Positions 27,227 to 37,011 of a DNA stretch of 64,000 nucleotides are shown here, in pieces. Position 1 is the first letter of the stretch, and each line of letters begins with the position of its first letter. The notes beneath the pieces are model-generated. The model made no database searches, was not told where the DNA came from, and saw only the letters and a list, made by a program, of their open reading frames with translations. The stretch spans positions 186,001-250,000 of the forward strand of contig NZ_BMDO01000001.1 in NCBI RefSeq assembly GCF_014635825.1. Direction: 5' to 3'. This DNA comes from Mucilaginibacter galii. Lineage in GTDB: Bacteria; Bacteroidota; Bacteroidia; Sphingobacteriales; Sphingobacteriaceae. The position numbers were made by a program, and so were the translations under genes.

Positions 27227-28495
27227 TTACTTGGTCAGCATAAACATCACCGCATCATGCGCCGCAATGCTTTGCTTAAAAGCTTTTTTAGTGGTACCGG
27301 CATCTTTTTTGGCCCAAACATCGCGCAGTTTGTAGGTGGTTTTTGTAAAGTCTGCACTTTGTTTACTCTGCGCGTCCTGCAAAGCATGTTCGGCCCAGGC
27401 GTAGTTTACATTTTGCGCATGGCCGGCACGGTTAAGAAAGCATACCGCCCAATTGTTGTTGCTTAATGGCTTTACCCAAACCTCCAGGCTATCGGTAGCC
27501 GAACTGCGGTAGGCCGATACGCCCATAGCATCCTGATTTATGGCAATGGCTTCCTTATTAGTCAAAATTTCTTTGGTTTGAGCCGACATTTTACGCAGGT
27601 CGTTACCGGCCATTAGCGGAGCCGACAACATACACCAGATAGAAAAATGCGCCTTGTCTTCTGCGTAACTCATACCGTTGCCTACTTCCAGCATATCGGC
27701 ATCGTTCCAGTGGTTGGGGCCGTTATACTGGCGTATTGCCGGCATCTTGTCAACAATAGTCATTACACTCAGCGCTGTCCAGGTGCCCATGTGTTTGTCT
27801 TTATCAAAGTTGGCGGTAATATCGCCGGTGGCACGGTACATCTCCCCTACACCATCGGCCCAAAGCCATGGCTGGTGGTTGCCCCATTCGCACAGGCTAA
27901 ATAAAATAGGGCGACCAGTGGCTTGCAGCGCACGGGCCATGGTAATGTAAGCTTCGCGGGCGTTCAGGCTATCTGTATTACACCAGTCGTACTTTAAAAA
28001 ATCCACACCCCACGATGCATAAAGGCGGGCGTCTTCATATTCATGCCCGCGGGTGCCGGGGTAACCGCCGCAGGTTTTGTCGCCGGCGCAATTGTAAATA
28101 CCAAACTTTAATCCTTTGCTGTGCACATAATCGGCCAGGGATTTCATCCCACTCGGAAATTTTTTGGGGTCGGCTACAAGGCTTCCGTTCTTGTCACGCT
28201 CCATGGCCATCCAGCCATCATCGAGCACAAAGTATTTGTAACCGGCATCGCGCATGCCTGTTGCCACGTAGGTATCTACCATATCGCGCAGCAATTTTTC
28301 GTCAATTTTAGCTTGAAACGTATTCCAACTGTTCCAACCCATGGGCGGCGTGGGTGCCAGGTTGGTCACTTTTTGTACGGTATTCTTTTTTTCAACCTTT
28401 ACCGGGGCTTCGTCTTGTGCCAGTGCAATAGCGCCCGTTAAAACGCTTAATAAAGCCGTTAGTATAATTTTTGTGCGTATTTTTTTCATTTTCAT
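27227..28495 (-). CDS. GH27 alpha-galactosidase
   Basis: 422 residues with a signal peptide (KIRTKIILTALLSVLTGAIA). The GH27 start motif TPPMGWNSWNTF is present. The nucleophile is Asp170 in FLKYDWCNTD and the acid/base is probably Asp267 in NHWNDADMLEVGNG. Other marks are FVLDDGWM and GLKFGIYNCAG. A C-terminal beta-sandwich domain follows. It removes alpha-1,6-galactosyl branches from galactomannan or galactoglucomannan. The next gene in the operon, downstream, is the GH26 mannanase. Confidence 0.94.
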   Translation of the reverse strand: MKMKKIRTKIILTALLSVLTGAIALAQDEAPVKVEKKNTVQKVTNLAPTPPMGWNSWNTFQAKIDEKLLRDMVDTYVATGMRDAGYKYFVLDDGWMAMERDKNGSLVADPKKFPSGMKSLADYVHSKGLKFGIYNCAGDKTCGGYPGTRGHEYEDARLYASWGVDFLKYDWCNTDSLNAREAYITMARALQATGRPILFSLCEWGNHQPWLWADGVGEMYRATGDITANFDKDKHMGTWTALSVMTIVDKMPAIRQYNGPNHWNDADMLEVGNGMSYAEDKAHFSIWCMLSAPLMAGNDLRKMSAQTKEILTNKEAIAINQDAMGVSAYRSSATDSLEVWVKPLSNNNWAVCFLNRAGHAQNVNYAWAEHALQDAQSKQSADFTKTTYKLRDVWAKKDAGTTKKAFKQSIAAHDAVMFMLTK

Positions 28496-28503
28496 AAGAT
28501 GTT

Positions 28504-30279
28504 CTATTTTTTAGCGACTACCATAAATACGGCACCATAAGCAGGAACAGTAACCCTGATACCGCCCGTAACCGCTGCCGAATACGGCACTATACCCGTG
28601 TAATTTACCGGGCCACCTGTACCGCCCGATGCCGGACCTTGGCCGTTTACCATGACCTGTGCCGAAAAGCTACCATTATCGGCACCGCCGTTAAGCGTAT
28701 AATAGTAGTAATTATTGCCAATATCATAGTTGTTTACTTTAACAGCTACCGTTTGTGCCGAGGTACCTTTATTGACCAGTATTACACCTGCCTGCCCAGA
28801 GTTAAAGGTAGAACCATAGCTCAATACATCTGCATTGCCCTGGGTAAGGGTGGGCACCATGCGGTCGCCAAAGTATTTTTGGAAATAGTACAGGTAAAAG
28901 AAAGCAGGTCTTGGGTTCCAAGGTGCTGCGTTGGGCTCGGGAGTGGCAAACGGGTTGTTTAACAAGCCATGGTCGTTACCGGCATCCCATGAATTGGCCA
29001 TATCCCAGCGGGAAGCCATGCCGAAACCGTTTTTGATCACTTCGCCCAATACCATTACCGCATGTAAACCCGCAATGTTTGATACCATTTGCCGCGAACC
29101 TATGGAGTTAATATTCCACTCGGTTAAGGCAATAGGTTTTTGCGTTACACCGGCGGCGGTTGCACTTGCCTTTATATAATCGGCAATGGCTTTGCTTTCG
29201 GTAACAGCAGTTGGCAAAATAATTTCGGGCGATGCATTGGTATTATAAGGGGTGTAATAGCTATGCACGATATAAAAATCGGGTGAGTTGCCGGCTTTCG
29301 ACAAGACCTGCCTGTTCCAGTTTTTGATGATGGTTGGGTTGGTGCTGTATTCGGCATCAGCCATTACGGCACCAATTTCAATGATAGCCCCTACATCGGC
29401 GGCAGCCTTACGCATCGAATCGGCAAATACCTTAAAATGCTGACCATACAAATCGCCGGTTAAGTACTTAGGCTGACCGTCTTTATTCTTGCTTTGATCA
29501 ATATTATAGCCAGCTTCCCAGTTACCATAGTTTTCGTTACCCACTTCCCAGTACTTGGTGCGGCCTCTATCGTACCGTACCCAATCGGCCGCTAAATGTG
29601 CGGCGGTTTGTACCGGGTTTGGGCCTGTACCGTAACGGGCGTAGCCATAATTTACGGTGAGTATAGCCGTGCTGTTGGTTTTGCCCAGCATGGCATAATA
29701 ATTATCCAGGCTGCAGGTCCAGCTGCCGGTATTCTTGCCATACCAGAAACCGGCATTGCTAACGGTACCCTGGTAATCGGTCAACTGTGTGGGTGCATCA
29801 GCCGGGGCTTTGCCATCGGCAGCGTTCCAAAAATAAATGTCAGATAAACTGCCGCCGGGTGCACGTAAAATACCGGGGTTTAAGTTGGTAATGTGGTTCA
29901 ACATGGTAGCATCAGTAAGCTGCCCCATATAGGCGTTCATATTATTACCATACATGTATTGCGGCACTTTGGTGGTTACCTGGTTAAGGTCTACGGTTAC
30001 AACGGTTCCTACATCCCCGGTACCCGGTTTACCGGCCAGCGTGGTACTGGTAGCAGTTGTAAAAGTTTTGCCCTGCCAGCTATCCATAAAAAAACCTACG
30101 GTGCTTGCGGTGGAAGGGTCGGTTGCTTTAGTGGTAAACGCGGTTCCGGTGCCGGTATCGGCCGTGGGTGCCGGGTCGTTACCGCCCCCACTGCTGCCCG
30201 GCTTATCCTTTTTACAGGCTTGCAGCAGCAACATGCTACCCATTAAAGCAAGCGCACCGGTTTGTATAAGTTTTCTCAT
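28504..30279 (-). CDS. Clan GH-A-like lipoprotein glycosidase, family unassigned
   Basis: 591 residues. The signal ends in a lipobox (LLLQAC), and a Gly/Ser/Pro/Thr-rich linker follows, as in surface lipoproteins of Bacteroidota. The catalytic core (about 95-480) shows ILRAPGGSLSDIYFWN, YWEVGNENYGNWEAGY with the likely acid/base Glu249, and PIALTEWNINS with the likely nucleophile Glu387. This is the NE ... E arrangement of clan GH-A, closest in feel to arabinofuranosidase-type GH39/GH51 enzymes. The C-terminus is a beta-sandwich. I cannot name the family. Its place between AGE epimerase and GH27 suggests a mannan side-chain or backbone role. Confidence 0.75.
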   Translation of the reverse strand: MRKLIQTGALALMGSMLLLQACKKDKPGSSGGGNDPAPTADTGTGTAFTTKATDPSTASTVGFFMDSWQGKTFTTATSTTLAGKPGTGDVGTVVTVDLNQVTTKVPQYMYGNNMNAYMGQLTDATMLNHITNLNPGILRAPGGSLSDIYFWNAADGKAPADAPTQLTDYQGTVSNAGFWYGKNTGSWTCSLDNYYAMLGKTNSTAILTVNYGYARYGTGPNPVQTAAHLAADWVRYDRGRTKYWEVGNENYGNWEAGYNIDQSKNKDGQPKYLTGDLYGQHFKVFADSMRKAAADVGAIIEIGAVMADAEYSTNPTIIKNWNRQVLSKAGNSPDFYIVHSYYTPYNTNASPEIILPTAVTESKAIADYIKASATAAGVTQKPIALTEWNINSIGSRQMVSNIAGLHAVMVLGEVIKNGFGMASRWDMANSWDAGNDHGLLNNPFATPEPNAAPWNPRPAFFYLYYFQKYFGDRMVPTLTQGNADVLSYGSTFNSGQAGVILVNKGTSAQTVAVKVNNYDIGNNYYYYTLNGGADNGSFSAQVMVNGQGPASGGTGGPVNYTGIVPYSAAVTGGIRVTVPAYGAVFMVVAKK

Positions 30280-30291
30280 AGTTTAATTGGT

Positions 30292-31506
30292 TTAAACAAT
30301 ACGCTTAATGATCTCTATACAAGCCCGGCTGTTATGGTACGGGCATTTCCAAATACCTGCCTTATCTTCGCCGGGCATGAGGCTCCCATTGGCAGTAATA
30401 CCCCAAACCCATTCGCCCCGTACTTTATCTAAAATATGCTGCTTTACAAAGCCCCAGTTGTTAACAGATAGCCTGAGGTAATGCTCATCGTTTGTAATTT
30501 GCCAGGCATTAAAAAAGCCCATCATAGCTTCGGCCTGCACCCACCAGTGCTTTTCGCGGATGAGGTGATCATTGCCGGGCTCGTATTCATACCATAAACC
30601 AAAATCTTCATCAAGACCTTCTAAAACGGCATCTGCCATTTTAACGGCTACAAGCTTTAACTGCCTGATGAGGTTTTTATCATCAATGATCTCTGCAGCC
30701 TCGAGCAATAGCCAGGCCGCTTCGATATCGTGCCCGTAAGAAATTATATCCGACCGGCGGTTCCACTCCTCATCAAAAAACAGGATAAGGTGACCGGTTT
30801 CCAAATCAATAATATGATCCAGGAAGTTATATAATAATGTAGTTATCTGCTGTTTTAAGCCTGCATCGGGCCATATCTTGTATAAATTGGCATATGCCTC
30901 CAACACGTGGAGGTGCGTATTCATGGTCTTTTTTTCGTTGGCGTCTTTGGCGCTCAGGCGCAGATCGGCAATAGGCTGCCACTTGCAGGTAAAGGCTTCG
31001 AGGTAGCCGGTTTGTTGCTGATCATAACTTTTTTGGACCAAGAGATGGTACAACTTAGTGGCCAGCTCCTTAGCATCAGTATTACCTGAAGCCATATGAT
31101 ATTCAGACAGTGCATAAATAACAAAGGCGTTGGCATATACCTGTTTCTTGGTATCTAAGGGCTGCCCCTGGTGATCTACCGTCCAGTAAACACCGCCGTT
31201 AATTGGGTCTATAAACTTTTCGACGAGGTATTGATAAGCGCGTTCGGCATGCTGTAAGTAACCGGCATGCGGTTCAAGATTATATGCTGATGAAAAGGCC
31301 CAGAGTATCCGCGCATGCAATACCGAACCCTTTGGTGCATCGGCGTAAACCATATTCTCGTGGTCTATCTTTCCATAATAACCGCCATTCACCTTATCAG
31401 GTGTATACTGCATCCAGTACGACAGGATATTTTGCAGTTCCAGCGTCATTTCAGTTTTGTAGGCCTGAAGCGTTGGGGAGATAGCTTGCACCGATACTTG
31501 TTCCAT
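30292..31506 (-). CDS. AGE family 2-epimerase (cellobiose/mannobiose 2-epimerase)
   Basis: 404 residues from the ATG at 31506; a GTG lies one codon upstream. No signal peptide, so it is cytoplasmic. It has the alpha/alpha-barrel pattern of N-acylglucosamine/cellobiose 2-epimerases: VNGGYYGKIDHEN, HARILWAFS, THLHVLEAYANLYKIW, SYGHDIEAAWLLLEAAE and KHWWVQAEAMMGFFNAW, which carry the conserved His residues. In mannan loci this enzyme turns mannobiose into mannosyl-glucose, the substrate of GH130. It sits 6 bases after the GH130 gene, fully consistent with that role. Confidence 0.93.
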   Translation of the reverse strand: MEQVSVQAISPTLQAYKTEMTLELQNILSYWMQYTPDKVNGGYYGKIDHENMVYADAPKGSVLHARILWAFSSAYNLEPHAGYLQHAERAYQYLVEKFIDPINGGVYWTVDHQGQPLDTKKQVYANAFVIYALSEYHMASGNTDAKELATKLYHLLVQKSYDQQQTGYLEAFTCKWQPIADLRLSAKDANEKKTMNTHLHVLEAYANLYKIWPDAGLKQQITTLLYNFLDHIIDLETGHLILFFDEEWNRRSDIISYGHDIEAAWLLLEAAEIIDDKNLIRQLKLVAVKMADAVLEGLDEDFGLWYEYEPGNDHLIREKHWWVQAEAMMGFFNAWQITNDEHYLRLSVNNWGFVKQHILDKVRGEWVWGITANGSLMPGEDKAGIWKCPYHNSRACIEIIKRIV

Positions 31507-31512
31507 CACTTT

Positions 31513-32700
31513 TTACTTTACAGCAACCCCTGCCTGCTGGTTATGATCTACCAGTTTGTAAATAGCCTTAACCGATGCCGCCGAACGAAATTCATCCGCC
31601 GGCGTGTTCATCACATAATCCACCAGTTGGTCTACCGTGGTAGTGGCCACATGCATCCGCGTATCTGACGATGCGTAGTAAATAAATACTTTGCCATCAT
31701 CATCCTTTACCCAACCGTTGCAAAACACCACGTTAGATACATCGCCTATACGCTCATCGCCCTCGGGGGCCAGGAAATAGCCGCCCGGTTTGTGGGTTAC
31801 TTTGGTAATATCGTTCGCATCGGTCATGAACATATAAAGCACGTAGCGTAGGCCGGCGGCCGTATTGCGTACGCCATGGGCAAGGTGCAGCCAACCTTGA
31901 TCGGTTTTAATAGGTGCAGGTCCTTGTCCGTTTTTAGCTTCGTATACGGTATGGTAATTTTTATTGTCGATGATCACCTCATGGTCAATAACCGGGTTGG
32001 CCATATCAGCGCACAAGCCCAAGCCAATGCCACCACCGGTACCCGCGTTAATAAAGCTATCTTGAGGACGGGTGTATAAGGCATATTTGCCATCTACAAA
32101 CTCAGGATGTAATACCACGTTACGCTGCTGGGCCGATTTGGTGATGAGGTCAGGTAGTCGCTCCCAGCTTACCAAATCGTGCGTGCGTGCTATACCGCAG
32201 GCGGCAATGGCCATAGACTGATCATGCGCTGGTGCCGATGGGTCGCGCCTTTCGGTACAAAACAGGCCGTATATCCAGCCGTCTTCATGCTGGGTCAAAC
32301 GCATATCGTATATGTTCACATCGGGGCTATCCGTTTCGGGCATCTCTATGGGGTAAGGCCAAAAGGCAAAATTGTCAATACCGTTGGGACTTTCGGCCAC
32401 GGCAAAAAACGATTTACGGTCGTGCCCCTCTACCCTGGCTACCATTAGATATTTGTTATTCCATTTAATGGCACCGGCATTAAATACGGCGTTAACCCCT
32501 ATGCGTTCCATCAAAAACGGATTGGTTTGGGGGTTAAAATCGTAACGCCAGTTTAGGGGTGCGTGTGCAGCGGTTAATACAGGGTATTGATAACGCTGGT
32601 ATACGCCATTGCTATCTGCCAGAGGCGTATTGGGCCTGCTGAGCAATTGCGCATATTTATCTTGAAGCCGGGTTAGTTTTGAGTCGAAATCCTGTATCAT
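31513..32700 (-). CDS. GH130 4-O-beta-D-mannosyl-D-glucose phosphorylase
   Basis: 395 residues from the ATG at 32700; a TTG at 32712 is an unlikely start. No signal peptide, so cytoplasmic. It is a five-bladed propeller enzyme. The likely catalytic Asp132 lies in [13 protein letters not shown], and phosphate-binding basic residues occur around [13 protein letters not shown]. Other marks are [19 protein letters not shown] and [16 protein letters not shown]130_1 enzymes cut mannosyl-glucose to mannose 1-phosphate and glucose. The gene lies between the AGE epimerase and the symporter, the classic arrangement. Confidence 0.95.
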   Translation of the reverse strand: MIQDFDSKLTRLQDKYAQLLSRPNTPLADSNGVYQRYQYPVLTAAHAPLNWRYDFNPQTNPFLMERIGVNAVFNAGAIKWNNKYLMVARVEGHDRKSFFAVAESPNGIDNFAFWPYPIEMPETDSPDVNIYDMRLTQHEDGWIYGLFCTERRDPSAPAHDQSMAIAACGIARTHDLVSWERLPDLITKSAQQRNVVLHPEFVDGKYALYTRPQDSFINAGTGGGIGLGLCADMANPVIDHEVIIDNKNYHTVYEAKNGQGPAPIKTDQGWLHLAHGVRNTAAGLRYVLYMFMTDANDITKVTHKPGGYFLAPEGDERIGDVSNVVFCNGWVKDDDGKVFIYYASSDTRMHVATTTVDQLVDYVMNTPADEFRSAASVKAIYKLVDHNQQAGVAVK

Positions 32701-32708
32701 ATAATTAA

Positions 32709-34541
32709 TCAATAGTCATTTAATTTGTTCCACCACGTTCTTTTCAGGATCAGTATGATAATGACGAGCAACGTTACCGTGGCAGCTAATGGCAGGCGTT
32801 GCATGAGTATGAGGTACATGGGTAAAATGGTAAGGCACAACTGCGCCACCGTGCCCAGCACTACGTTGAACATATTCAGTTTAAAATTTTTGTTTGGCAC
32901 GAAAGAAGGATCCTGTGCCATAACCTCTGCTTTAACGGGTTCCCAAAAACCCCAGGGACGTACATTACTGTAAAATGATTTAAGCACCTCCATATCGGTA
33001 GGCGGCGCGGCATAAGCCCCGATAATTGAACCCGCCAGCGAAACAGCGAACAGCACCGGGAAATAATACAGCAGCATATCATCGGCCACGAGTTTGGATA
33101 ACACCATGGCGGTGACGATGCCCGAAAGCATTCCCCAGAAAAAGCCGTTGGCATTAAAGCGCCACCAATGCCACTTTAAAACGTTAGAGGCAATGTAACC
33201 ACCATAAAGCGCCGATACTATCCAGTTTAAAACCTGGCTTACATCGCGTACAAAAAAGCCAAGTATAACGCCGAGAGTCACCACCAGAATACCCACCAGG
33301 TAATTCATATAAATAACCTTTTTGGTAGAGGCATCGGGGTTCACGTATTTGAGGTAGATATCGTTTACTATATAAGCTTGCGCTGCATTCAGCGTACCGC
33401 TGAACGTACCCATAAAGGCACCCAGCAAACCGGTAAGCAGTAAACCCACCAGACCAACCGGTAAAAAGTTATTAATTACCACGGGCAGTATGCGCTCAAA
33501 ATCTATCTCCCCTGTAGTGCCCTTTAAGTTCATTTGGTGAAAGTAGAGCAGGCCCAACACGGTTAAGCCAATCACCAAGGCATAGCGGATAGGCAGCAAG
33601 ATGAGCGATACGAAACCGCTCATTTTACTGGCTTCCTCGGGTGAACGGGTGGCCAGGATCTTTTGCATATCGTAGCTCGGCGCAGGGCCGGCCAGCGCGG
33701 CAAAAAACCCTTTAAAGGTCATCATCATAAAAAACACAGCGAACAGCGAGTAGCCATCGCTCTTGATCTTGCGGTTCACTTCGGGGATGATCTTGGTCCA
33801 GTCGAGGTTGAGGTGAGTGCCGAAGAAAGGGTTGTACCACCCGCCGGGCACATTTAAGGTTCCTGTGCTGAGGCGCATGTAAGCAATAATGGCCACCCAA
33901 ATGCAGGCAATGGTCATAATGATGTATTTGATCACATCGCCAACCACAATGCTGTGCATACCACCCAGTATGGAATAAAACATGGCAAATAGGGTAAAGA
34001 TGATACCATAAATATGCGGCACGTATTCGGGCGCTATCTTGAACGGGATATAAGGTTGAACAAAATCCCAGGGTACAAATATTTCGATGAATTTACCCAG
34101 GCCAATAAAACCATAGGCTAAAAAGCCCAGGCAACTTAGCAGCGCAAACACAATAACGATCTTGTGAGAGTTACCCACGCTTTTGCCGGTTTTTCCAAAA
34201 CGTGATTCCAGCCATTCGGCACCGGTGGTGGCGTTAGAGCGGCGCAGCCAGCGCGACAGGTACATCATTAAAAACACCTGGTTAAACACCGGCCACAGCC
34301 AGGGTATCCAAATGCTTTTCATGCCGTAGGTAAAGCACAGGCTTACCATCCACATGGTACCGCTAATGTCGAACATGTCCGAAGCATCGCTCAGGCCCAG
34401 CATATACCAGGGCAAGGTTTTGCCGCCCATCATATAACTCTCCTTGTTTTCGCGGGCTTTGTTCTTATACCAAAAGCCTATAAAAACTGTAGTTAGCAGG
34501 TATAATATAATGATGGCAACATCTATGAGGGATAACTTCAT
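32709..34541 (-). CDS. Sodium:solute symporter family transporter
   Basis: 610 residues with about 13-14 hydrophobic segments from the N-terminus ([20 protein letters not shown]). Family marks are [20 protein letters not shown] near the start, and [20 protein letters not shown] in the middle. The family imports sugars, amino acids or other solutes with sodium. Its place in front of GH130 and the epimerase suggests mannobiose uptake across the inner membrane. It starts a second transcription unit; a good candidate promoter lies about 100 bases upstream. Confidence 0.92.
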   Translation of the reverse strand: MKLSLIDVAIIILYLLTTVFIGFWYKNKARENKESYMMGGKTLPWYMLGLSDASDMFDISGTMWMVSLCFTYGMKSIWIPWLWPVFNQVFLMMYLSRWLRRSNATTGAEWLESRFGKTGKSVGNSHKIVIVFALLSCLGFLAYGFIGLGKFIEIFVPWDFVQPYIPFKIAPEYVPHIYGIIFTLFAMFYSILGGMHSIVVGDVIKYIIMTIACIWVAIIAYMRLSTGTLNVPGGWYNPFFGTHLNLDWTKIIPEVNRKIKSDGYSLFAVFFMMMTFKGFFAALAGPAPSYDMQKILATRSPEEASKMSGFVSLILLPIRYALVIGLTVLGLLYFHQMNLKGTTGEIDFERILPVVINNFLPVGLVGLLLTGLLGAFMGTFSGTLNAAQAYIVNDIYLKYVNPDASTKKVIYMNYLVGILVVTLGVILGFFVRDVSQVLNWIVSALYGGYIASNVLKWHWWRFNANGFFWGMLSGIVTAMVLSKLVADDMLLYYFPVLFAVSLAGSIIGAYAAPPTDMEVLKSFYSNVRPWGFWEPVKAEVMAQDPSFVPNKNFKLNMFNVVLGTVAQLCLTILPMYLILMQRLPLAATVTLLVIIILILKRTWWNKLNDY

Positions 34542-34642
34542 CTATACTTTGTAAGAGGGCATAACTGGCTTTAGACTCACGCCTTTTAAACCCTCAAAAA
34601 TTTGAGTTTAAATTGTGCAGAAACGCCTATAATTTGGTTATT

Positions 34643-34671
34643 CAAATATACTTTTACGCTTACAGAGCAAA
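34643..34671 (-). promoter_or_regulatory. Candidate Bacteroidota promoter of the mannan enzyme operon
   Basis: Reading the minus strand, TTTG (34668-34671) and TATATTTG (34643-34650) are 17 bases apart. They match the TTTG (-33) and TAnnTTTG (-7) elements of Bacteroidota sigma factor promoters. The symporter start is about 100 bases downstream. The 195-base gap between the AraC and symporter genes holds nothing else I can see. Confidence 0.5.
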
Positions 34672-34736
34672 TAATACTATTTTAACATTTAAACGTATTT
34701 ATATAACCACACCAAAAAATTGAAGCTTTAGTATCG

Positions 34737-35618
34737 CTATATAAATACACGGTTGCCTGCGGTGTAAGATTCACGAAACTCTTTGGGGATACAGAGCTTT
34801 TTGCGTTTAAACAGGCGGTTAAAGTTTGATAAGTTATTAAAGCCGCATTTATAGGCAATTTCGGCCACCGAATAGGTAGTATCTATCAGCATGCGGGAAG
34901 CATGGCCCAGCCTTATTTCGTTCAGGCTATCAATAAAGGTTTTATTGGTGCGCTTTTTTATGAACCTGCTAAAAGAGGTTTCGGGCATGTTGGCTATTTT
35001 GGCTACCTCGGCCAGGGTAATGTTTTGGCTGTAATTGGCATACATAAACTCATATACCTTTTCAATACGACGACTGTTATAGGTATGCTTTTCGTTACCG
35101 AACAAAGGATCGGACAGGGTTTTCATATTGCGCGATTTAGACAGATCGTGCAGGATAGACATGAGTTCGAGCACCGAATCGAAGCCTGTTTTACGGTTCA
35201 GGAACATAATGCGGTCCTTTAATGCCAGGATGGTTTCTTTAGAGAATTGCACACCGCGCTGCGAACAATCGAGCATATTTTTCACAAAGCCTAACTGGTT
35301 GCGGTTCAAAAATTTATCGTCGAACAGATCATTATGAAACTGTATGGTAATTTCGGTAATAGATTCGCTTTCGCACTGGTGCGTTACCCAGGCATGATAT
35401 ACGTTTGGCCCAACCAATATCAGTTCCAATTCGTCAATTACTTCCATGTGGCCGCCAACAATGCGCTTGGCACCCGGTGCGTTCAAAATCAGGTTCAACT
35501 CGTATTCGGCATGATAATGAAGCGGAAAATCGAATTTCTGCTTCATTCGCGAAAAAATAGTAAAACAATCTCCCGAAGTTAGGGGAGTGATTTCGTGCAT
35601 CACATTCGTATTCATCAT
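34737..35618 (-). CDS. AraC family transcriptional regulator
   Basis: 293 residues from the ATG at 35618; in-frame ATGs at 35633, 35615 and 35600 are alternatives. The N-terminal part is a cupin-like sensing domain (HYHAEYELNLILNAPGAKRI). The C-terminal 100 residues carry the AraC double helix-turn-helix: ITLAEVAKIANMPETSFSRF and TYSVAEIAYKCGFNNLSNFN, with the RLFKR end. It lies between the SusC/D unit and the symporter-enzyme unit, so it probably controls the mannan locus in response to a sugar ligand. Which ligand is unknown. Confidence 0.9.
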   Translation of the reverse strand: MMNTNVMHEITPLTSGDCFTIFSRMKQKFDFPLHYHAEYELNLILNAPGAKRIVGGHMEVIDELELILVGPNVYHAWVTHQCESESITEITIQFHNDLFDDKFLNRNQLGFVKNMLDCSQRGVQFSKETILALKDRIMFLNRKTGFDSVLELMSILHDLSKSRNMKTLSDPLFGNEKHTYNSRRIEKVYEFMYANYSQNITLAEVAKIANMPETSFSRFIKKRTNKTFIDSLNEIRLGHASRMLIDTTYSVAEIAYKCGFNNLSNFNRLFKRKKLCIPKEFRESYTAGNRVFI

Positions 35619-35678
35619 CAAGGCAATTGGCATAAGCAAAATAGTACTTATTTAACATTAAAAGTATAAATGCAGCTT

Positions 35679-35712
35679 AAAAAAATACCCGGACCATTTG
35701 CACGGTCCGGGT
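35679..35712 (-). terminator. Terminator after the SusC/D/glycan-binding unit
   Basis: On the minus strand ACCCGGACC pairs with GGTCCGGGT around an 8-base loop, then ATTTTTTT. It separates the outer-membrane unit from the AraC gene, so at least two transcripts serve this locus. Confidence 0.85.
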
Positions 35713-35734
35713 GGTGTTATTCTGATTCAAAGAT

Positions 35735-36997
35735 TTATTTTACAAACATCACTTCGTCAAAGTAATAGGTTTCGTTCACGTCGCCTGTTTGGCCTTGTAA
35801 AAAGAAGCCCAGTTGCTTAGCGGTAGTACCATTTTTCCAAAAGTTTAACGAGTTAACATCTGTTGATGACGGCGCTGCCAAAGGAATTTTAAAATAGGTC
35901 CAAACCTTAGCCGGAACTTTGATCTTTTGTGCGGCATAAGCATTTGCGTTTTGCACTTGCCCGTAGCCACCGGCCATTTGGTCGCCCACTAAAACCAGCT
36001 CATGGTCAACCGTGCCACCCTTAACCCAAAAGGTTAAAAATTTGTAAGCCGGATCGTAAGCCATCCCGGTGTTCCAGTTAGCCCAACCTTCAACCTGCCA
36101 GGCTCCTGCCGGGTAAGTAGCTACTATAGAGGCTGTACCCGATTTTGAAGTTGCTGTTGAACGGCCGGAAGGGCCTGTCCATGAAGCATCGGTCCATCCG
36201 TTTTGAAAATCATTATTGGCAAATACCTTGTAGGCTTTATCAATATTAATAAATTCTTGTCTTGACCCAGCCTGTGCGCCCGTATTAGGACCTGATGTAT
36301 AAGTGTAAACCAGGGACGAACGGTTTGCAGTAGAGGCCGGCATTCTGATAACCAATTGCGTATCAACCTTTGATATAATGGTAACCACCTCGTTGGTAGC
36401 CCTTAATTTTACAGCCGACACCGAACTGAAGCCAATTCCTTTTAAGGTAATTTGACTGTTGGCCGAAAAGTTGTAATTAGACAACGTTGAAATGGTTGGC
36501 GGCGGAGGCAATACGGTAAAATCATAAGAAACTGTACCGTTTAAGGTAGTAAGCACCAGTTTATTGGCCTGCGGCTGTATGGTTGGTACGTTTTGCGGCA
36601 CGCTGAATATAACACCTTCATCAGAACTAAGTGCCCTGTTAAAGATCACATTCACACCATTGATCTCGATCTTGGTAGTGCTGGCCAGGTTTGAACCCCT
36701 GATGGCATACAGGTTACCCAAATTACCGGTAGTGGTGGTTGAATCGAACGCCGATATTTGCGCGTTGTAGTTGGGTACCGTAACCGTGGTTGGTTTCCCT
36801 GTATTATCGTAAGTGGTGTAGGTATTGGTTAACGATGAATCTACCTTTGATTTGCTCACCGTGCGTATACTGCTTATGGCAGGTGCACCTTTACCGCCCT
36901 CAATATCCCCGTTGGTGTCTTTTCTGCAGGATGATAAGGCACCTATTACCAGCACAGCCAGCAACAGGTAACTTGTTAAATGATTAATCTTTTTCAT
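35735..36997 (-). CDS. Surface glycan-binding lipoprotein with IPT/TIG domains
   Basis: 420 residues. A lipoprotein signal ends at LSSC. After a short linker come two immunoglobulin-like IPT/TIG units (about 50-270; for example AIRGSNLASTTKIEINGVNV and LKGIGFSSVSAVKLR). A C-terminal beta-sandwich (about 275-420) with aromatic-rich strands (WTDASWTGPSGRS, GAWQVEGWANWNTGMAYDPA) probably binds the polysaccharide. It occupies the SusE/SusF position after SusD and should capture mannan on the cell surface. Confidence 0.88.
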   Translation of the reverse strand: MKKINHLTSYLLLAVLVIGALSSCRKDTNGDIEGGKGAPAISSIRTVSKSKVDSSLTNTYTTYDNTGKPTTVTVPNYNAQISAFDSTTTTGNLGNLYAIRGSNLASTTKIEINGVNVIFNRALSSDEGVIFSVPQNVPTIQPQANKLVLTTLNGTVSYDFTVLPPPPTISTLSNYNFSANSQITLKGIGFSSVSAVKLRATNEVVTIISKVDTQLVIRMPASTANRSSLVYTYTSGPNTGAQAGSRQEFINIDKAYKVFANNDFQNGWTDASWTGPSGRSTATSKSGTASIVATYPAGAWQVEGWANWNTGMAYDPAYKFLTFWVKGGTVDHELVLVGDQMAGGYGQVQNANAYAAQKIKVPAKVWTYFKIPLAAPSSTDVNSLNFWKNGTTAKQLGFFLQGQTGDVNETYYFDEVMFVK

Positions 36998-37011
36998 ATC
37001 TGGATAATTTC

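Noticed and set aside
32701..32712. Overlap of GH130 and the symporter gene
   Set aside because: It depends on a TTG start; the ATG at 32700 leaves an ordinary 8-base gap.
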